This document shows, in pieces, positions 36,106 through 44,658 of a stretch of 64,000 nt of DNA. Position numbers and translations under genes: made by a program. Positions within the stretch are counted from its first letter, which is position 1, and every line of letters starts with the position of its first letter. Under the pieces are notes generated by a model. That model made no database searches, had not been told where the DNA came from, and saw only the letters and a program-made list of their open reading frames with translations. This DNA comes from Stakelama marina (GTDB taxonomy: Bacteria; Pseudomonadota; Alphaproteobacteria; Sphingomonadales; Sphingomonadaceae): the NCBI RefSeq assembly GCF_018122655.1, contig NZ_JAGRQC010000004.1:248001-312000 (forward strand), read 5' to 3'.

Positions 36106-36870
36106 ATGGCCGATCACGCGATTTCCGATCCGATACCCGCCGCGACGGTCGTGGTGATGCGCGATCGCAAAGCGGCGCCGCCGCAATTGCTGTTCGTCGA
36201 GCGCGCGCGGGCAATGGCCTTTGCCGGCGGCGCGATCGTCTTTCCCGGCGGCAGGATCGATCCCGGCGATCATGCGCTTGCCGCGATGGTTCAGGGCGTC
36301 GGCGAAGACGCACCGGCACGCATCGCAGCGATCCGCGAGACGATCGAGGAAGCGGGCATCGCGGTCGGCATGCGCGACGTACCGCGACCGGCCGAGATAA
36401 AGAGGATGCGCGCCGCCCTGCACGGCGGCGACGCGTTCGGGTCGGTGCTGGATGGCGGTGCGCGGGCGTTTGACATGAACGCGCTCGTGCCGTTCGCGCG
36501 CTGGTGCCCGAACATGGCGCATGCGCGTATCTTTGACACGCGTTTCTACCTTGCTCGCCTGCCCGACGATGCGCCCGAGCCCGAGGTGGACGAGACCGAG
36601 AATGTCCGCGCCTTCTGGGCGAGCGCGCAGGAGGTGCTGGCGGCCGCCGACCGGGGCGATGCGCATATCATCTTTCCGACGCGGCGAAATCTCGAACGGC
36701 TCGCGATGTTCGCGAGTTTTGCCGATGCGGTCGCCGATGCGCGCGCGCATGAAATTCGCACCATCACGCCGTGGATCGAGGAGCGTGGTGGCGAACGGCA
36801 CCTCTGTATCCCCGACGATCTCGGTTATCCGACCATATCCGAACCCGTAAGCTCCGCCTTTCGCGGATGA
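36106..36870 (+). CDS. NUDIX hydrolase
   Basis: 254 aa from MADHAISDPIPAATVVVMRD. The Nudix box is split: GG at FPGGRIDP and RETIEEAGIAV (RE-x2-EE-x-G-U) lie about 35 residues apart because of an insert, as in the longer NUDT19-like group. It hydrolyses a nucleoside-diphosphate-linked substrate, possibly CoA species; this is uncertain. It overlaps the extensin-family gene by 4 bases. Confidence 0.83.
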   Translation: MADHAISDPIPAATVVVMRDRKAAPPQLLFVERARAMAFAGGAIVFPGGRIDPGDHALAAMVQGVGEDAPARIAAIRETIEEAGIAVGMRDVPRPAEIKRMRAALHGGDAFGSVLDGGARAFDMNALVPFARWCPNMAHARIFDTRFYLARLPDDAPEPEVDETENVRAFWASAQEVLAAADRGDAHIIFPTRRNLERLAMFASFADAVADARAHEIRTITPWIEERGGERHLCIPDDLGYPTISEPVSSAFRG

Positions 36871-37595
36871 GGGCGCTACGCCGCGTCATCGGCGCGCTCG
36901 TCGTGACTGCGATTTTGCTGGCGCTGGGCTTTGCCCTTTACGCGATGATGCGCAACCGGCCGCAGGACCTGCCCTGGACCAGGCTCGACCTGTCGCAGCA
37001 GCCGGGCATGTTCACCGGGCGCAAACTGGCAGCGCTTACGAAGGATTTTCCGCGGTGCCGGGGGCTGCTCGACCGCGCGGGGGTGCGCTATTCCAGCGCG
37101 CCATCGGTGCCCGGCAAGCATTGCGGCTATTCGGATGGCGTGCGCCTGCGCTCAGGCGGAGCGAGCAGCGTTGTCTTTTCACCGTCGGCGCCGGTCACGT
37201 CCTGCGCGGTCGCGGCGGGCATGATGATGTGGGAATGGGATGTTCTGCAACCTGCCGCCATCCGCCATTTCGGCAGCCGCGTTGCGCGTATCGAGCATCT
37301 CGGCAGCTATAATTGTCGACGGATGTACGGCCGTGCAAAGGGGCCGTGGAGCGAACACGCGACGGCCGATGCGATCGACATCGCCGGCTTCGTGCTGAGC
37401 GACGGAACGCATATTTCGGTTGCTGAGGATTGGCAGGAGGGCAGGGAGAAGGCGGCCTTTCTGCATCAGGCGCGCGACGGTGCCTGCAATCTTTTCGCAA
37501 CGGTGCTGTCTCCGGACTACAACGCCGCGCACCACAACCATCTGCATTTCGACCAGGCCGACAGGGGCGCCCTTGGCTGGCGCGCCTGTCGTTGA
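36867..37595 (+). CDS. Extensin-family (M15-like) protein
   Basis: 242 aa with an N-terminal membrane anchor (about 6-28). The extensin-like C-terminal domain shows SEHATADAIDIAGF (H-x6-D metal pair) and HHNHLHFD (second His motif), the same zinc ligands as M15/LAS peptidases, plus conserved cysteines. Activity on peptidoglycan in the periplasm is likely by fold. It is coupled to the NUDIX gene (ATGA overlap). Confidence 0.82.
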   Translation: MRALRRVIGALVVTAILLALGFALYAMMRNRPQDLPWTRLDLSQQPGMFTGRKLAALTKDFPRCRGLLDRAGVRYSSAPSVPGKHCGYSDGVRLRSGGASSVVFSPSAPVTSCAVAAGMMMWEWDVLQPAAIRHFGSRVARIEHLGSYNCRRMYGRAKGPWSEHATADAIDIAGFVLSDGTHISVAEDWQEGREKAAFLHQARDGACNLFATVLSPDYNAAHHNHLHFDQADRGALGWRACR

Positions 37596-37604
37596 TGACG
37601 CGGA

Positions 37605-38150
37605 TCAGGCAGCGGCCGCGCCGACCTTTTCCACCCAGGCGGGGTAGAAGGACGGCTGGCGTACCGACCAGCCCGAAGCCGTCGCCGCCGCCTCGCTGAT
37701 CGACTGCAACAACTTGCGGCGCAGGTCGGGATGCAGTTGCGGCAACGCCGCCGCGGCGCAGAAGGCTGCGGGAAGCCATGGCCGGACCTCGGCGCCGATC
37801 AGGCGTTCATAAAGAAAACGATATGCCGAAAAGGTCGTCAGCCGCCCCTGGCCAAGATCGAATGCCGAAACCGAGATAAGCGGCGCCATAAACGGCTCGA
37901 CCGCCTCGAGCCCGCTGTCGTCGGGCACCATCGCGCGGATATCGGGAAGACGATCGTAAAGGCGTGCCTGCGCGCGGATCGATGCCGCCTCGACCACATC
38001 GCGCGACCAGCGTTCGAGCGCGTCGTCGCGGTCGAGCCCGATGTCGAGCGATCGCCGGATATAGCGTTGTGTCGCGGCGCTCAGGCCGGCGAACTCCTTC
38101 ATCTCCGCAAGCGTCATTGCGCCTTCGGCCGGTTTCATTCTGGAAGTCAT
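37605..38150 (-). CDS. Hypothetical protein
   Basis: 181 aa, with GGAG six bases before the ATG. No signal peptide or clear membrane helix is seen; it is Ala/Leu-rich and mostly helical, with a charged N-terminus (MKEFAGLSAATQRYIRRSLD) and a C-terminal ASGWSVRQPSFYPAWVEK. No family was recognised. It converges with the extensin-like gene. Codon use matches the neighbourhood, which supports that it is coding. Confidence 0.65.
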   Translation of the reverse strand: MTSRMKPAEGAMTLAEMKEFAGLSAATQRYIRRSLDIGLDRDDALERWSRDVVEAASIRAQARLYDRLPDIRAMVPDDSGLEAVEPFMAPLISVSAFDLGQGRLTTFSAYRFLYERLIGAEVRPWLPAAFCAAAALPQLHPDLRRKLLQSISEAAATASGWSVRQPSFYPAWVEKVGAAAA

Positions 38151-38353
38151 CGTCTACTCCACCCCCGCTATCTGCCGGACATGATGGACGATGATGGTTA
38201 ACGATCCGCTGAACCGTCCGTCGTCCGGCATTCAGTATCGAATCATATATACTATTGCGTTGCAACAAAGCTTGCGACGAACCGATTTTTTGCGCAGCAA
38301 TCTGTCGGGCGGCGATGCATCGGGGCAACGGTCGCGCGCCAGGGCCTTGCTTC

Positions 38354-38806
38354 TCAGTTGCCTGTCAGCCGGACATAGCTGTTCGAAACCCAGCCGGACA
38401 GACAGGCGCCCGCATAGGCGCGTGGGCTGTCGACACGCTGGGTAACGCCGCAATCGGGGCCGCCCTCGGCCGGGACCACAACGCCCAGCCATCGCTGGTT
38501 CATCGAACGCGTGCATACGAACAGCCGCTGTCCGCTGGCGAGCGATCCCTTCTGTTCCGCCTCCTCGAACGGAGCGGCGCGAACGGGGAGCGTTTCGCCA
38601 TCGGAAAGATCGACGACCATGCCGCGCGTGGCACATGCGGCGAAGCTGGGACCGCTTTCGCCGATGCGCACGGGGCGTTCGCCCGGCGATAGCGGGCGGG
38701 CTGCTTCGTTGTTGACGACGGCCTGATCGTTGTCGGCGGCGATCGGCGTCACATTGTTGTTGCAGGCGGCCAGAAAGAGGCAAAGGACCGGGATGAGAGT
38801 GCGCAT
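38354..38806 (-). CDS. Small lipoprotein with SH3-like domain
   Basis: 150 aa with lipobox LAAC (Cys 15). After an Asn/Asp-rich linker, the segment VVDLSDGETLPVRAAPFEEAEQKGSLASGQRLFVCTRS looks like a bacterial SH3 domain, with three further cysteines downstream and a C-terminal SGWVSNSYVRL typical of SH3b ends. Envelope location is inferred. The 203 bases downstream of it, before the next minus-strand gene, are AT-rich in part (around 38236-38252) and hold no gene. Confidence 0.72.
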   Translation of the reverse strand: MRTLIPVLCLFLAACNNNVTPIAADNDQAVVNNEAARPLSPGERPVRIGESGPSFAACATRGMVVDLSDGETLPVRAAPFEEAEQKGSLASGQRLFVCTRSMNQRWLGVVVPAEGGPDCGVTQRVDSPRAYAGACLSGWVSNSYVRLTGN

Positions 38807-38917
38807 GTACCAATGTCTAGCCCGCGCGCATGGCCTTGACGAGAGCGGCTTTGCCCTTTGTCCGATCTGCCGCTAGCATCCTTTTCGAATGACCTATTTC
38901 TTGCCGGATAAAATCCT

Positions 38918-40843
38918 ATGATATTTCGCTTTTTCGCCGCCATGGCGCTGGCGGGCACGCTTAGCGCCTGTTCGGGTTCGGTGGCCGGGGACAAGGCGGA
39001 GGCGCAGCCGAAGGTCGCGCCGGTCCTGACCACGCCGGAAGCGAAGGATGTCCATAGCTATGCCCGGCCGACAGAGGCGCGGGTGACGCATGTCTCGCTC
39101 GACCTCGCGGCCGATTTTACCGCGCATGTGCTGCGCGGGACCGCGAAGCTCGATATTCAGGCCGCCAAGGGCGCGCAGGAAATCGTGCTCGATACCAACG
39201 ACCTGAAGATCGCGTCGGTTACCGATGGTCGGGGTCAGGCGCTGCCATGGAAGCTGGGCGATGCCGACCGCGTTCACGGCGCACCGCTGACGGTGGGGCT
39301 TGACGGCACCAATCAGGTCGAGATCACCTACGCCACCTCGCCCGATGCGCCGGCGCTGCAATGGCTGAGCCCCGAACAGACCGCGGGCAAGAAATATCCT
39401 TATCTGTTCAGCCAGGGCGAACCGATCCTCAACCGCAGCTGGATACCGACGCAGGATTCGCCCGGCGTTCGCCAGACCTGGGATGCGACGATCACCGTGC
39501 CCGAACCGCTGACCGCGGTGATGAGCGCGGAGATGACGACGCCCGGCGGCAAGCAGATGACCGGCGAGCGGCGCGCATTTCACTTCGTCATGGACAAGCC
39601 GGTCGCACCCTATCTGATCGCGCTGGCGATCGGTGACCTGAAGTTCAAGGCGACGGGGCCGCGTACGGGCATCTGGACCGAGCCCGCGATGCTCGACAAG
39701 GCCGCGTATGAATTCGCCGACCTGGAAAAGTTCGTCGATGCGGCGGAGGATTTATACGGGCCGTATCGCTGGGGGCGGTACGATCTGCTCGTGCTTCCGC
39801 CCAGCTTCCCCTTCGGCGGCATGGAAAATCCGCGACTTACCTTCGCCACGCCGACGGCGATCGCCGGCGATCGATCGCTGGTCAGCCTGGTCGCGCACGA
39901 ACTGGCGCATAGCTGGTCGGGCAACCTCGTCACCAACGCGACCTGGAACGATTTCTGGCTGAACGAGGGCTTCACCAGCTATTTTGAGAACCGCATCATG
40001 GAAAAGCTGTACGGCAAGCGTCGCGCGGCGATGGAGGCGGATCTCGCCTGGACCGACATGATGAACGCGGTGAAGAAGGAGGGCGGGCCGACATCGCCGA
40101 TGACGCGCCTGCACCTCGATATCCCGGCGAGCGAGGACCCGGACGACGGCATGACCTCGATCGCGTATGACAAGGGCGCCACGTTCCTGCGGACGATCGA
40201 ACAGGCGGTCGGCCGCAAGCGGTTCGATGCCTATCTGCGCGGCTATTTCGATCGCTACGCGTTCCAGCCGCAGACCACAGCGGGCTTTTTGAAGGACATT
40301 CGGTCGCACCTGTTCAAGGACGACCCGGCGCTTGCGAAGAAGATCGGCCTCGACCAATGGGCGTATCGGCCGGGCATTCCGAAGAACGCGGTTCATGTGA
40401 AATCGGACGCGTTTCCCGCGATGGACATGGCGGCGAAGGAATATGCGGCCGGCGGGCTCGTCAGCAGCGTGCCGGGCGATGTCAGCACGCAGGAGCGCGT
40501 TCGCTTCCTCGACCAGTTGCCGCGCAAGCTGAGCGAGGAGCGGCTGGCGAAGCTCGACGACCGCTTTCATTTCTCGAACAGCGGCAACAGCGAAATCCGC
40601 TTTGCCTGGCTGATGCTGGCGCTCGACAATCGCTATCCCCCGGCCGCCGACTCCGCCGAGGAGTTTTTGACGAGCCAGGGGCGCCGAAAATTCGTCGCAC
40701 CGCTGTTCCGCGTGATGATGAACGAAGGCGATTGGGGGCAGGCGCTCGCCAGGCGAATCTATGCCGAGGCAAGGCCCGGTTACCACTCGGTCACCAGCGG
40801 AACCGTCGATCAGATCGTCGGCTGGACCCCGCCCGAAAGCTAA
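38918..40843 (+). CDS. M1 family metallopeptidase (leukotriene A4 hydrolase-like), lipoprotein
   Basis: 641 aa. The lipobox LSAC gives a lipidated Cys18, so the enzyme is anchored in the envelope. Gluzincin signature H327-E328-x2-H331 with E350 (WLNEGFTSYFE), and the exopeptidase motif GGMEN at 300-304. A C-terminal helical LTA4H-type domain follows (about 460-641). It removes N-terminal residues from peptides. It stands alone, divergent from the SH3 lipoprotein gene. Confidence 0.93.
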   Translation: MIFRFFAAMALAGTLSACSGSVAGDKAEAQPKVAPVLTTPEAKDVHSYARPTEARVTHVSLDLAADFTAHVLRGTAKLDIQAAKGAQEIVLDTNDLKIASVTDGRGQALPWKLGDADRVHGAPLTVGLDGTNQVEITYATSPDAPALQWLSPEQTAGKKYPYLFSQGEPILNRSWIPTQDSPGVRQTWDATITVPEPLTAVMSAEMTTPGGKQMTGERRAFHFVMDKPVAPYLIALAIGDLKFKATGPRTGIWTEPAMLDKAAYEFADLEKFVDAAEDLYGPYRWGRYDLLVLPPSFPFGGMENPRLTFATPTAIAGDRSLVSLVAHELAHSWSGNLVTNATWNDFWLNEGFTSYFENRIMEKLYGKRRAAMEADLAWTDMMNAVKKEGGPTSPMTRLHLDIPASEDPDDGMTSIAYDKGATFLRTIEQAVGRKRFDAYLRGYFDRYAFQPQTTAGFLKDIRSHLFKDDPALAKKIGLDQWAYRPGIPKNAVHVKSDAFPAMDMAAKEYAAGGLVSSVPGDVSTQERVRFLDQLPRKLSEERLAKLDDRFHFSNSGNSEIRFAWLMLALDNRYPPAADSAEEFLTSQGRRKFVAPLFRVMMNEGDWGQALARRIYAEARPGYHSVTSGTVDQIVGWTPPES

Positions 40844-40953
40844 TCATCGCCCCCGAAACACGTTTCATCGGAAAAGGTTCCACTGAAGGGTTTTTTCGTT
40901 ACCCGCGCTCTGCTTAGGTCCCATCAGACACACGGGGTTGCGGGGATTTTTCG

Positions 40954-41502
40954 ATGCACTTTCGCAAGGTTGCGGCGCGTCTGGCGCTGGCGGGAACGAT
41001 TTGCCTGATGGCAGTGGCGCCAGCGCAGGCCAAATATTGGCAGTGCGTTCCGTTCGCTCGCGAGGTTTCCGGCGTGAACATCCATGGCAACGCGCTGACC
41101 TGGTGGAAGCAGGCCAAGGGCGAATATAAGCGCGGCAACGAGCCCGAGGTCGGCGCGGTGATGTCCTTCGCCCCCGTCGGCAAGATGCATCTCGGCCATG
41201 TCGCCGTGGTTTCGGAAATCGTCAGCGACCGCGAAGTGCTTCTGACGCATGCCAACTGGTCGGTCGGTGGTCAGATCGAATATAATGTCCGTGCGGTCGA
41301 CGTTTCCGATGCCGGCGACTGGAGCAAGGTTCGCGTCTGGTACGCGCCGATCGATAATCTTGGCGCGACGGTATATCCGGTCAACGGCTTCATCTATCCC
41401 GACAGCGCACCGCAGCCCGTTGGTGGCGCGGAATATCCGCCCGCACCGACGATCGCCAGCCGCAACCTGGCGCAGCAGGGCATCCTCGCCTTTCACGATT
41501 GA
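40954..41502 (+). CDS. CHAP-domain protein
   Basis: 182 aa with a signal peptide ending APAQA (about residue 26). The mature part starts KYWQCVPFAREVSG, which holds the catalytic Cys of a CHAP amidase domain; His is in HLGHVAVV and a following polar residue in THANWS. CHAP enzymes cut peptidoglycan peptide links. A Pro-rich tail closes the protein. It converges with msrB. Confidence 0.85.
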   Translation: MHFRKVAARLALAGTICLMAVAPAQAKYWQCVPFAREVSGVNIHGNALTWWKQAKGEYKRGNEPEVGAVMSFAPVGKMHLGHVAVVSEIVSDREVLLTHANWSVGGQIEYNVRAVDVSDAGDWSKVRVWYAPIDNLGATVYPVNGFIYPDSAPQPVGGAEYPPAPTIASRNLAQQGILAFHD

Positions 41503-41508
41503 GTTTGT

Positions 41509-41526
41509 CCGGCCGCTTGCGGCCGG
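41509..41526. terminator. Bidirectional hairpin between CHAP gene and msrB
   Basis: CCGGCCG and CGGCCGG pair around a CTTG tetraloop between two convergent stop codons. Downstream on the plus strand is CTCTTCCCC; there is no T tract. Location and perfect stem suggest transcription termination for both genes. Confidence 0.6.
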
Positions 41527-41534
41527 CTCTTCCC

Positions 41535-42020
41535 CTAGGCGGGGTCGAAGACCATCGCCGCACCGTTCATGCAATAGCGCTTCCCGGTCGGCTTCGGCCC
41601 GTCGTTAAAGACGTGGCCGAGATGCCCGCCGCAGCGGCTGCACAGCACTTCGGTTCGTGACATACCCAGCGAACGATCCTGCCGCGTGACGATCGCGCCT
41701 TTCAGCGGCGCGTAAAAACTCGGCCAGCCGGTGCCGCTGTCATATTTGGTTTTCGACGAATAGAGCGGCTGGTGGCATCCCGCGCATTTGAACACGCCGG
41801 TGCGATGTTCCTCGTTGAGCGGGCTTGAGAATGGCCGTTCCGTCCCGCCCTCGCGCAGGATATGAAATTGCTGCGGCGTCAGGCGCTGTTTCCACTGCGC
41901 TTTGGTGAGATTGACGTCGAAATGCTCGGCCGCGCGGCTTTCGCCTGCCGAGCAGCCGATGGTGAGCGCGGCTACGCCCATCCCGGCGAGGCTCAGGAAT
42001 TTGCGGCGGTCGGCAAGCAT
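41535..42020 (-). CDS. msrB: Peptide-methionine (R)-S-oxide reductase MsrB with Tat-type signal
   Basis: 161 aa. The N-terminus DRRKFLSLAGMGVAALTIG is a twin-arginine signal, so the enzyme is probably folded in the cytoplasm and exported. The MsrB domain keeps both zinc CxxC pairs (C79/C82, C127/C130) and catalytic C150 in RYCMN. It repairs methionine-R-sulfoxide in envelope proteins. No msrA is nearby. The alternative is a Tat lipoprotein at C23, but the -3 residue is not typical. Confidence 0.9.
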   Translation of the reverse strand: MLADRRKFLSLAGMGVAALTIGCSAGESRAAEHFDVNLTKAQWKQRLTPQQFHILREGGTERPFSSPLNEEHRTGVFKCAGCHQPLYSSKTKYDSGTGWPSFYAPLKGAIVTRQDRSLGMSRTEVLCSRCGGHLGHVFNDGPKPTGKRYCMNGAAMVFDPA

Positions 42021-42032
42021 GGCGGCATCCTT

Positions 42033-42051
42033 TCGTGATTTCCTGTCACGA
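42033..42051. promoter_or_regulatory. Inverted repeat just upstream of msrB
   Basis: TCGTGA and TCACGA are perfect inverted 6-mers with a 7-base spacer, lying 13-31 bases upstream of the msrB start and abutting its AAAGGA ribosome site. It could be a repressor operator or an mRNA hairpin that affects translation. Confidence 0.35.
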
Positions 42052-42100
42052 GTAGATTCGCACGGATCGCCCGAATGGTTTCAAATCGGACGAAGACAGC

Positions 42101-43342
42101 TCAGTATTTGCTCAGTTCGACCGGCAGTGAGCGATAGCCGTGAACGAAGCACGCGGCGACGCGTGTCGGATCGCCCGTCACGTTCACGCGGAGCCGGCGC
42201 TTGGCCATTTCCTCGAGCAGGATGGTGATCTGCAGCTCCGCCAGCCGCGCACCGACACAGCGATGGATGCCCCAGCCGAAGGCGAGGTGGCGGCGGGCAT
42301 TTTCGCGGTCGACCTTGATCGCGTCGGCATCGGGACCGAACACGCTCTCGTCGCGATTGGCCGAGATGTACCACATGGCGAGCTTGTCGCCCTCGCGGAT
42401 CTTCTGTCCGTGCAGTTCGGTATCCTGTGTCGCGGTGCGGCGCATATGCGCCAGCGGCGTCTGCCAGCGGATGATTTCCTGCACCGCGTTCTGGATCAGC
42501 TCGGGATTCTGCTCGAGCTTCGCGCGTTCTTCGGGAAACTGGTTGAGGCCCCAGGCATAGGCCGACATCGAATTGCGCGTGGTGTCGTTTCCGCCGACGA
42601 TCAGCAGGATCAGATTCCCGATGAATTCATACTGGTCCATATGGCTCATCGCGTCCGAATGGATCATCATCGAGATCAGGTCGGGCGTCGGCTCCTTGTC
42701 GATCTTCTGGTTCCAGAGATTCTGGAAATAGGCGCCGCATTCGAACATGTGCTCGAGCCGCTTCTGGCGCAGCTCCTCCGACTTCACGAGTTCGATATCG
42801 CCCGCCCAGTCGGACCAGAAGGTAAGCTTGCGGCGGTCCTCCCAGGGGAAGTCGAACAGGATGGCGAGCATCTGCGTGGTCAGCTCGATCGAGACCTTGT
42901 CGACCCAGTCGAATTCCTTGCCGACGGGAAGCGAGTCGAGGATTTCGGCGGTGCGCTGGCGGATGTCGCCGCTCATCCGCGTCATTTCGCTGGGGGTGAA
43001 GGCGGGGGAGACGGTGCGCCGCTGCGCGGTATGGACCGGGCGGTCGCGCGCGATGAACATCGGCATCTTCACGTCCGAACCTTCGATGAAATCGGCCAGC
43101 GTGATGCCGCCGACCTCGGACGAATAGATATCGGGAAGCGATTCGACCTCGACGATCGGCTTGTACGTGGTCACCGACCAATAGGCGCCGTAATCGCTGT
43201 CGGGCGTGTAATGAATCGGCGATTCGGCGCGCAGCTTGCGGAACGGTTCCTGCCACACGTCGTCGCGATAAAGCTCGGGCCGGCTGACATCCAGCGGATC
43301 TACGGGCCGATTGGATTCGGTCTCGGTTGCAACGGTCGCCAT
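42101..43342 (-). CDS. Cytochrome P450, CYP153-like
   Basis: 413 aa. The I-helix oxygen motif is GGNDTTRN (250-257), ExxR is E289-R292, and the heme loop FGWGIHRCVG has C362 as the axial ligand. The stretches FDWVDKVSIELTTQML and WQTPLAHMRRTA strongly recall CYP153 alkane terminal hydroxylases. A ferredoxin and reductase are needed and none is adjacent. AGGAG precedes the ATG. A palindrome overlaps a TTGACA box in front of it. Confidence 0.88.
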   Translation of the reverse strand: MATVATETESNRPVDPLDVSRPELYRDDVWQEPFRKLRAESPIHYTPDSDYGAYWSVTTYKPIVEVESLPDIYSSEVGGITLADFIEGSDVKMPMFIARDRPVHTAQRRTVSPAFTPSEMTRMSGDIRQRTAEILDSLPVGKEFDWVDKVSIELTTQMLAILFDFPWEDRRKLTFWSDWAGDIELVKSEELRQKRLEHMFECGAYFQNLWNQKIDKEPTPDLISMMIHSDAMSHMDQYEFIGNLILLIVGGNDTTRNSMSAYAWGLNQFPEERAKLEQNPELIQNAVQEIIRWQTPLAHMRRTATQDTELHGQKIREGDKLAMWYISANRDESVFGPDADAIKVDRENARRHLAFGWGIHRCVGARLAELQITILLEEMAKRRLRVNVTGDPTRVAACFVHGYRSLPVELSKY

Positions 43343-43377
43343 GGTCGCTCTCCTTCAGCAGGCAGGAAAGCGATAAC

Positions 43378-43391
43378 TGACATGTATGTCA
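43378..43391 (-). promoter_or_regulatory. Palindrome overlapping a -35 box upstream of the P450 gene
   Basis: TGACAT and ATGTCA are perfect inverted arms separated by GT, 36-49 bases before the P450 start. On the minus strand, one arm overlaps TTGACA, a consensus -35 box. This arrangement suits repression by a TetR-like dimer. No regulator gene is next to it. Confidence 0.5.
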
Positions 43392-43401
43392 ATACGGGAG
43401 T

Positions 43402-44658
43402 TCAGGGATTCGTCGCAGCCATCGGTTCGCTGACCTTGCGGCCCCAGCGCTTCTTGCGCCGCGGCCCCGCGGATTTGAGCACGCCGAGCCGGAAGAAGCG
43501 CGCGCCGAGCCAGATCGACAGTCCCACCCACAACAATTGCCAGGCAAAGGCGAGCGCGTGCGGCCAGAGCGAAGGCGAGCGCGCGGCATAGGCGAGCATC
43601 GCGAAGGGCGAGCTGAACGGAAAGACGCGCGCGATGAGCGAAATCGGTTGGTCGGGAAGCGCGACCGACGCCGATGCCAGCCCCAGCATCGCCATCTGGA
43701 AGATCGTGATCGGCAGCGACAACATCTGGATTTCGCGCGGTGTGGAGGCTTGCGCGCCGACGCCGAGAAACACCGATCCGAGCAGCAGATACGCCATGGT
43801 GAAATAGCCGAGGAACAGCAGCGCGAAGGGTACGATGCCAAACGCCGGGCGCATGTCGGATATCTTCGACATCATGTCGCTTGGCAGGAACAGCGACATG
43901 AACAGCACGAGTCCGCCCCAAAAGGCGAGAAACACGACCGCGACGGCAAACATGCCGAGCAGCTTGCCGAGGAACACGCTTTCCAGCCGCACCGATGCGG
44001 CAAGGATTTCGATCACCTTGTTCGACCGTTCCTCTGCCATCGTGCCGACGGTCTGGCCCGACAGCATCAGCGAGAGCACGAACAATATCGTGACGGCGAA
44101 GAAGCCGGTTGCGGACTTCCCGCCGATCGAGCTGCCCTGCCGCGCGACATGGACGAAGTGCGGCGTGCTGAGCGGCTGGGTGATGCCGGCCGCCTGGTTG
44201 CGAACGACCTGTTCCGCGACCTCCGCCAGGTAGCGCGCAGTGCTCGATTTCTCGTTGCGGTGAAGAATTTCAGGCTGGTCGAGTGGCCCGTACATCACGG
44301 CGGGCACGTCATGTTCCTGCTGGTCGAGCAACTGCCGCGCCTGTGTCGCGGGATCGCCTTGCGGGGCGACGACCTCGACATCGACGGGCGTCGCGTCGCC
44401 GGTGAAGATGTCGCGCATCCGCTTGTCCACCGCAGTGAAATGCGCGGCGGCATCGCTCGAGAGGATGGCATAGGCGCGCTGCTTCGCCTCGGCATTCTTG
44501 CCGACCATGGCGCCACCCGCGCCCCCGATGGCGCCGAAGCTGACCATCAGCACCGGCGCGAGCAGGAACAGGAGGAAGGTCGGCGTACCGACGATCGCGG
44601 TGAAATCGCGGCGAGCGATGGTGAAGGTGTCGCGGATCATGCGGGCCAGATGGTTCAT
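43402..44658 (-). CDS. ABC-2 type transporter permease (NatB-like)
   Basis: 418 aa. One helix near the N-terminus (about 25-50), a periplasmic loop of about 130 residues, then five hydrophobic segments (about 185-385), and a basic C-terminal tail. This is the ABC-2/NatB exporter layout. GAGGAAATGGC precedes its ATG, which overlaps the stop of the ATPase gene (ATGA). Substrate is unknown; known relatives export sodium or small molecules. Confidence 0.85.
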   Translation of the reverse strand: MNHLARMIRDTFTIARRDFTAIVGTPTFLLFLLAPVLMVSFGAIGGAGGAMVGKNAEAKQRAYAILSSDAAAHFTAVDKRMRDIFTGDATPVDVEVVAPQGDPATQARQLLDQQEHDVPAVMYGPLDQPEILHRNEKSSTARYLAEVAEQVVRNQAAGITQPLSTPHFVHVARQGSSIGGKSATGFFAVTILFVLSLMLSGQTVGTMAEERSNKVIEILAASVRLESVFLGKLLGMFAVAVVFLAFWGGLVLFMSLFLPSDMMSKISDMRPAFGIVPFALLFLGYFTMAYLLLGSVFLGVGAQASTPREIQMLSLPITIFQMAMLGLASASVALPDQPISLIARVFPFSSPFAMLAYAARSPSLWPHALAFAWQLLWVGLSIWLGARFFRLGVLKSAGPRRKKRWGRKVSEPMAATNP

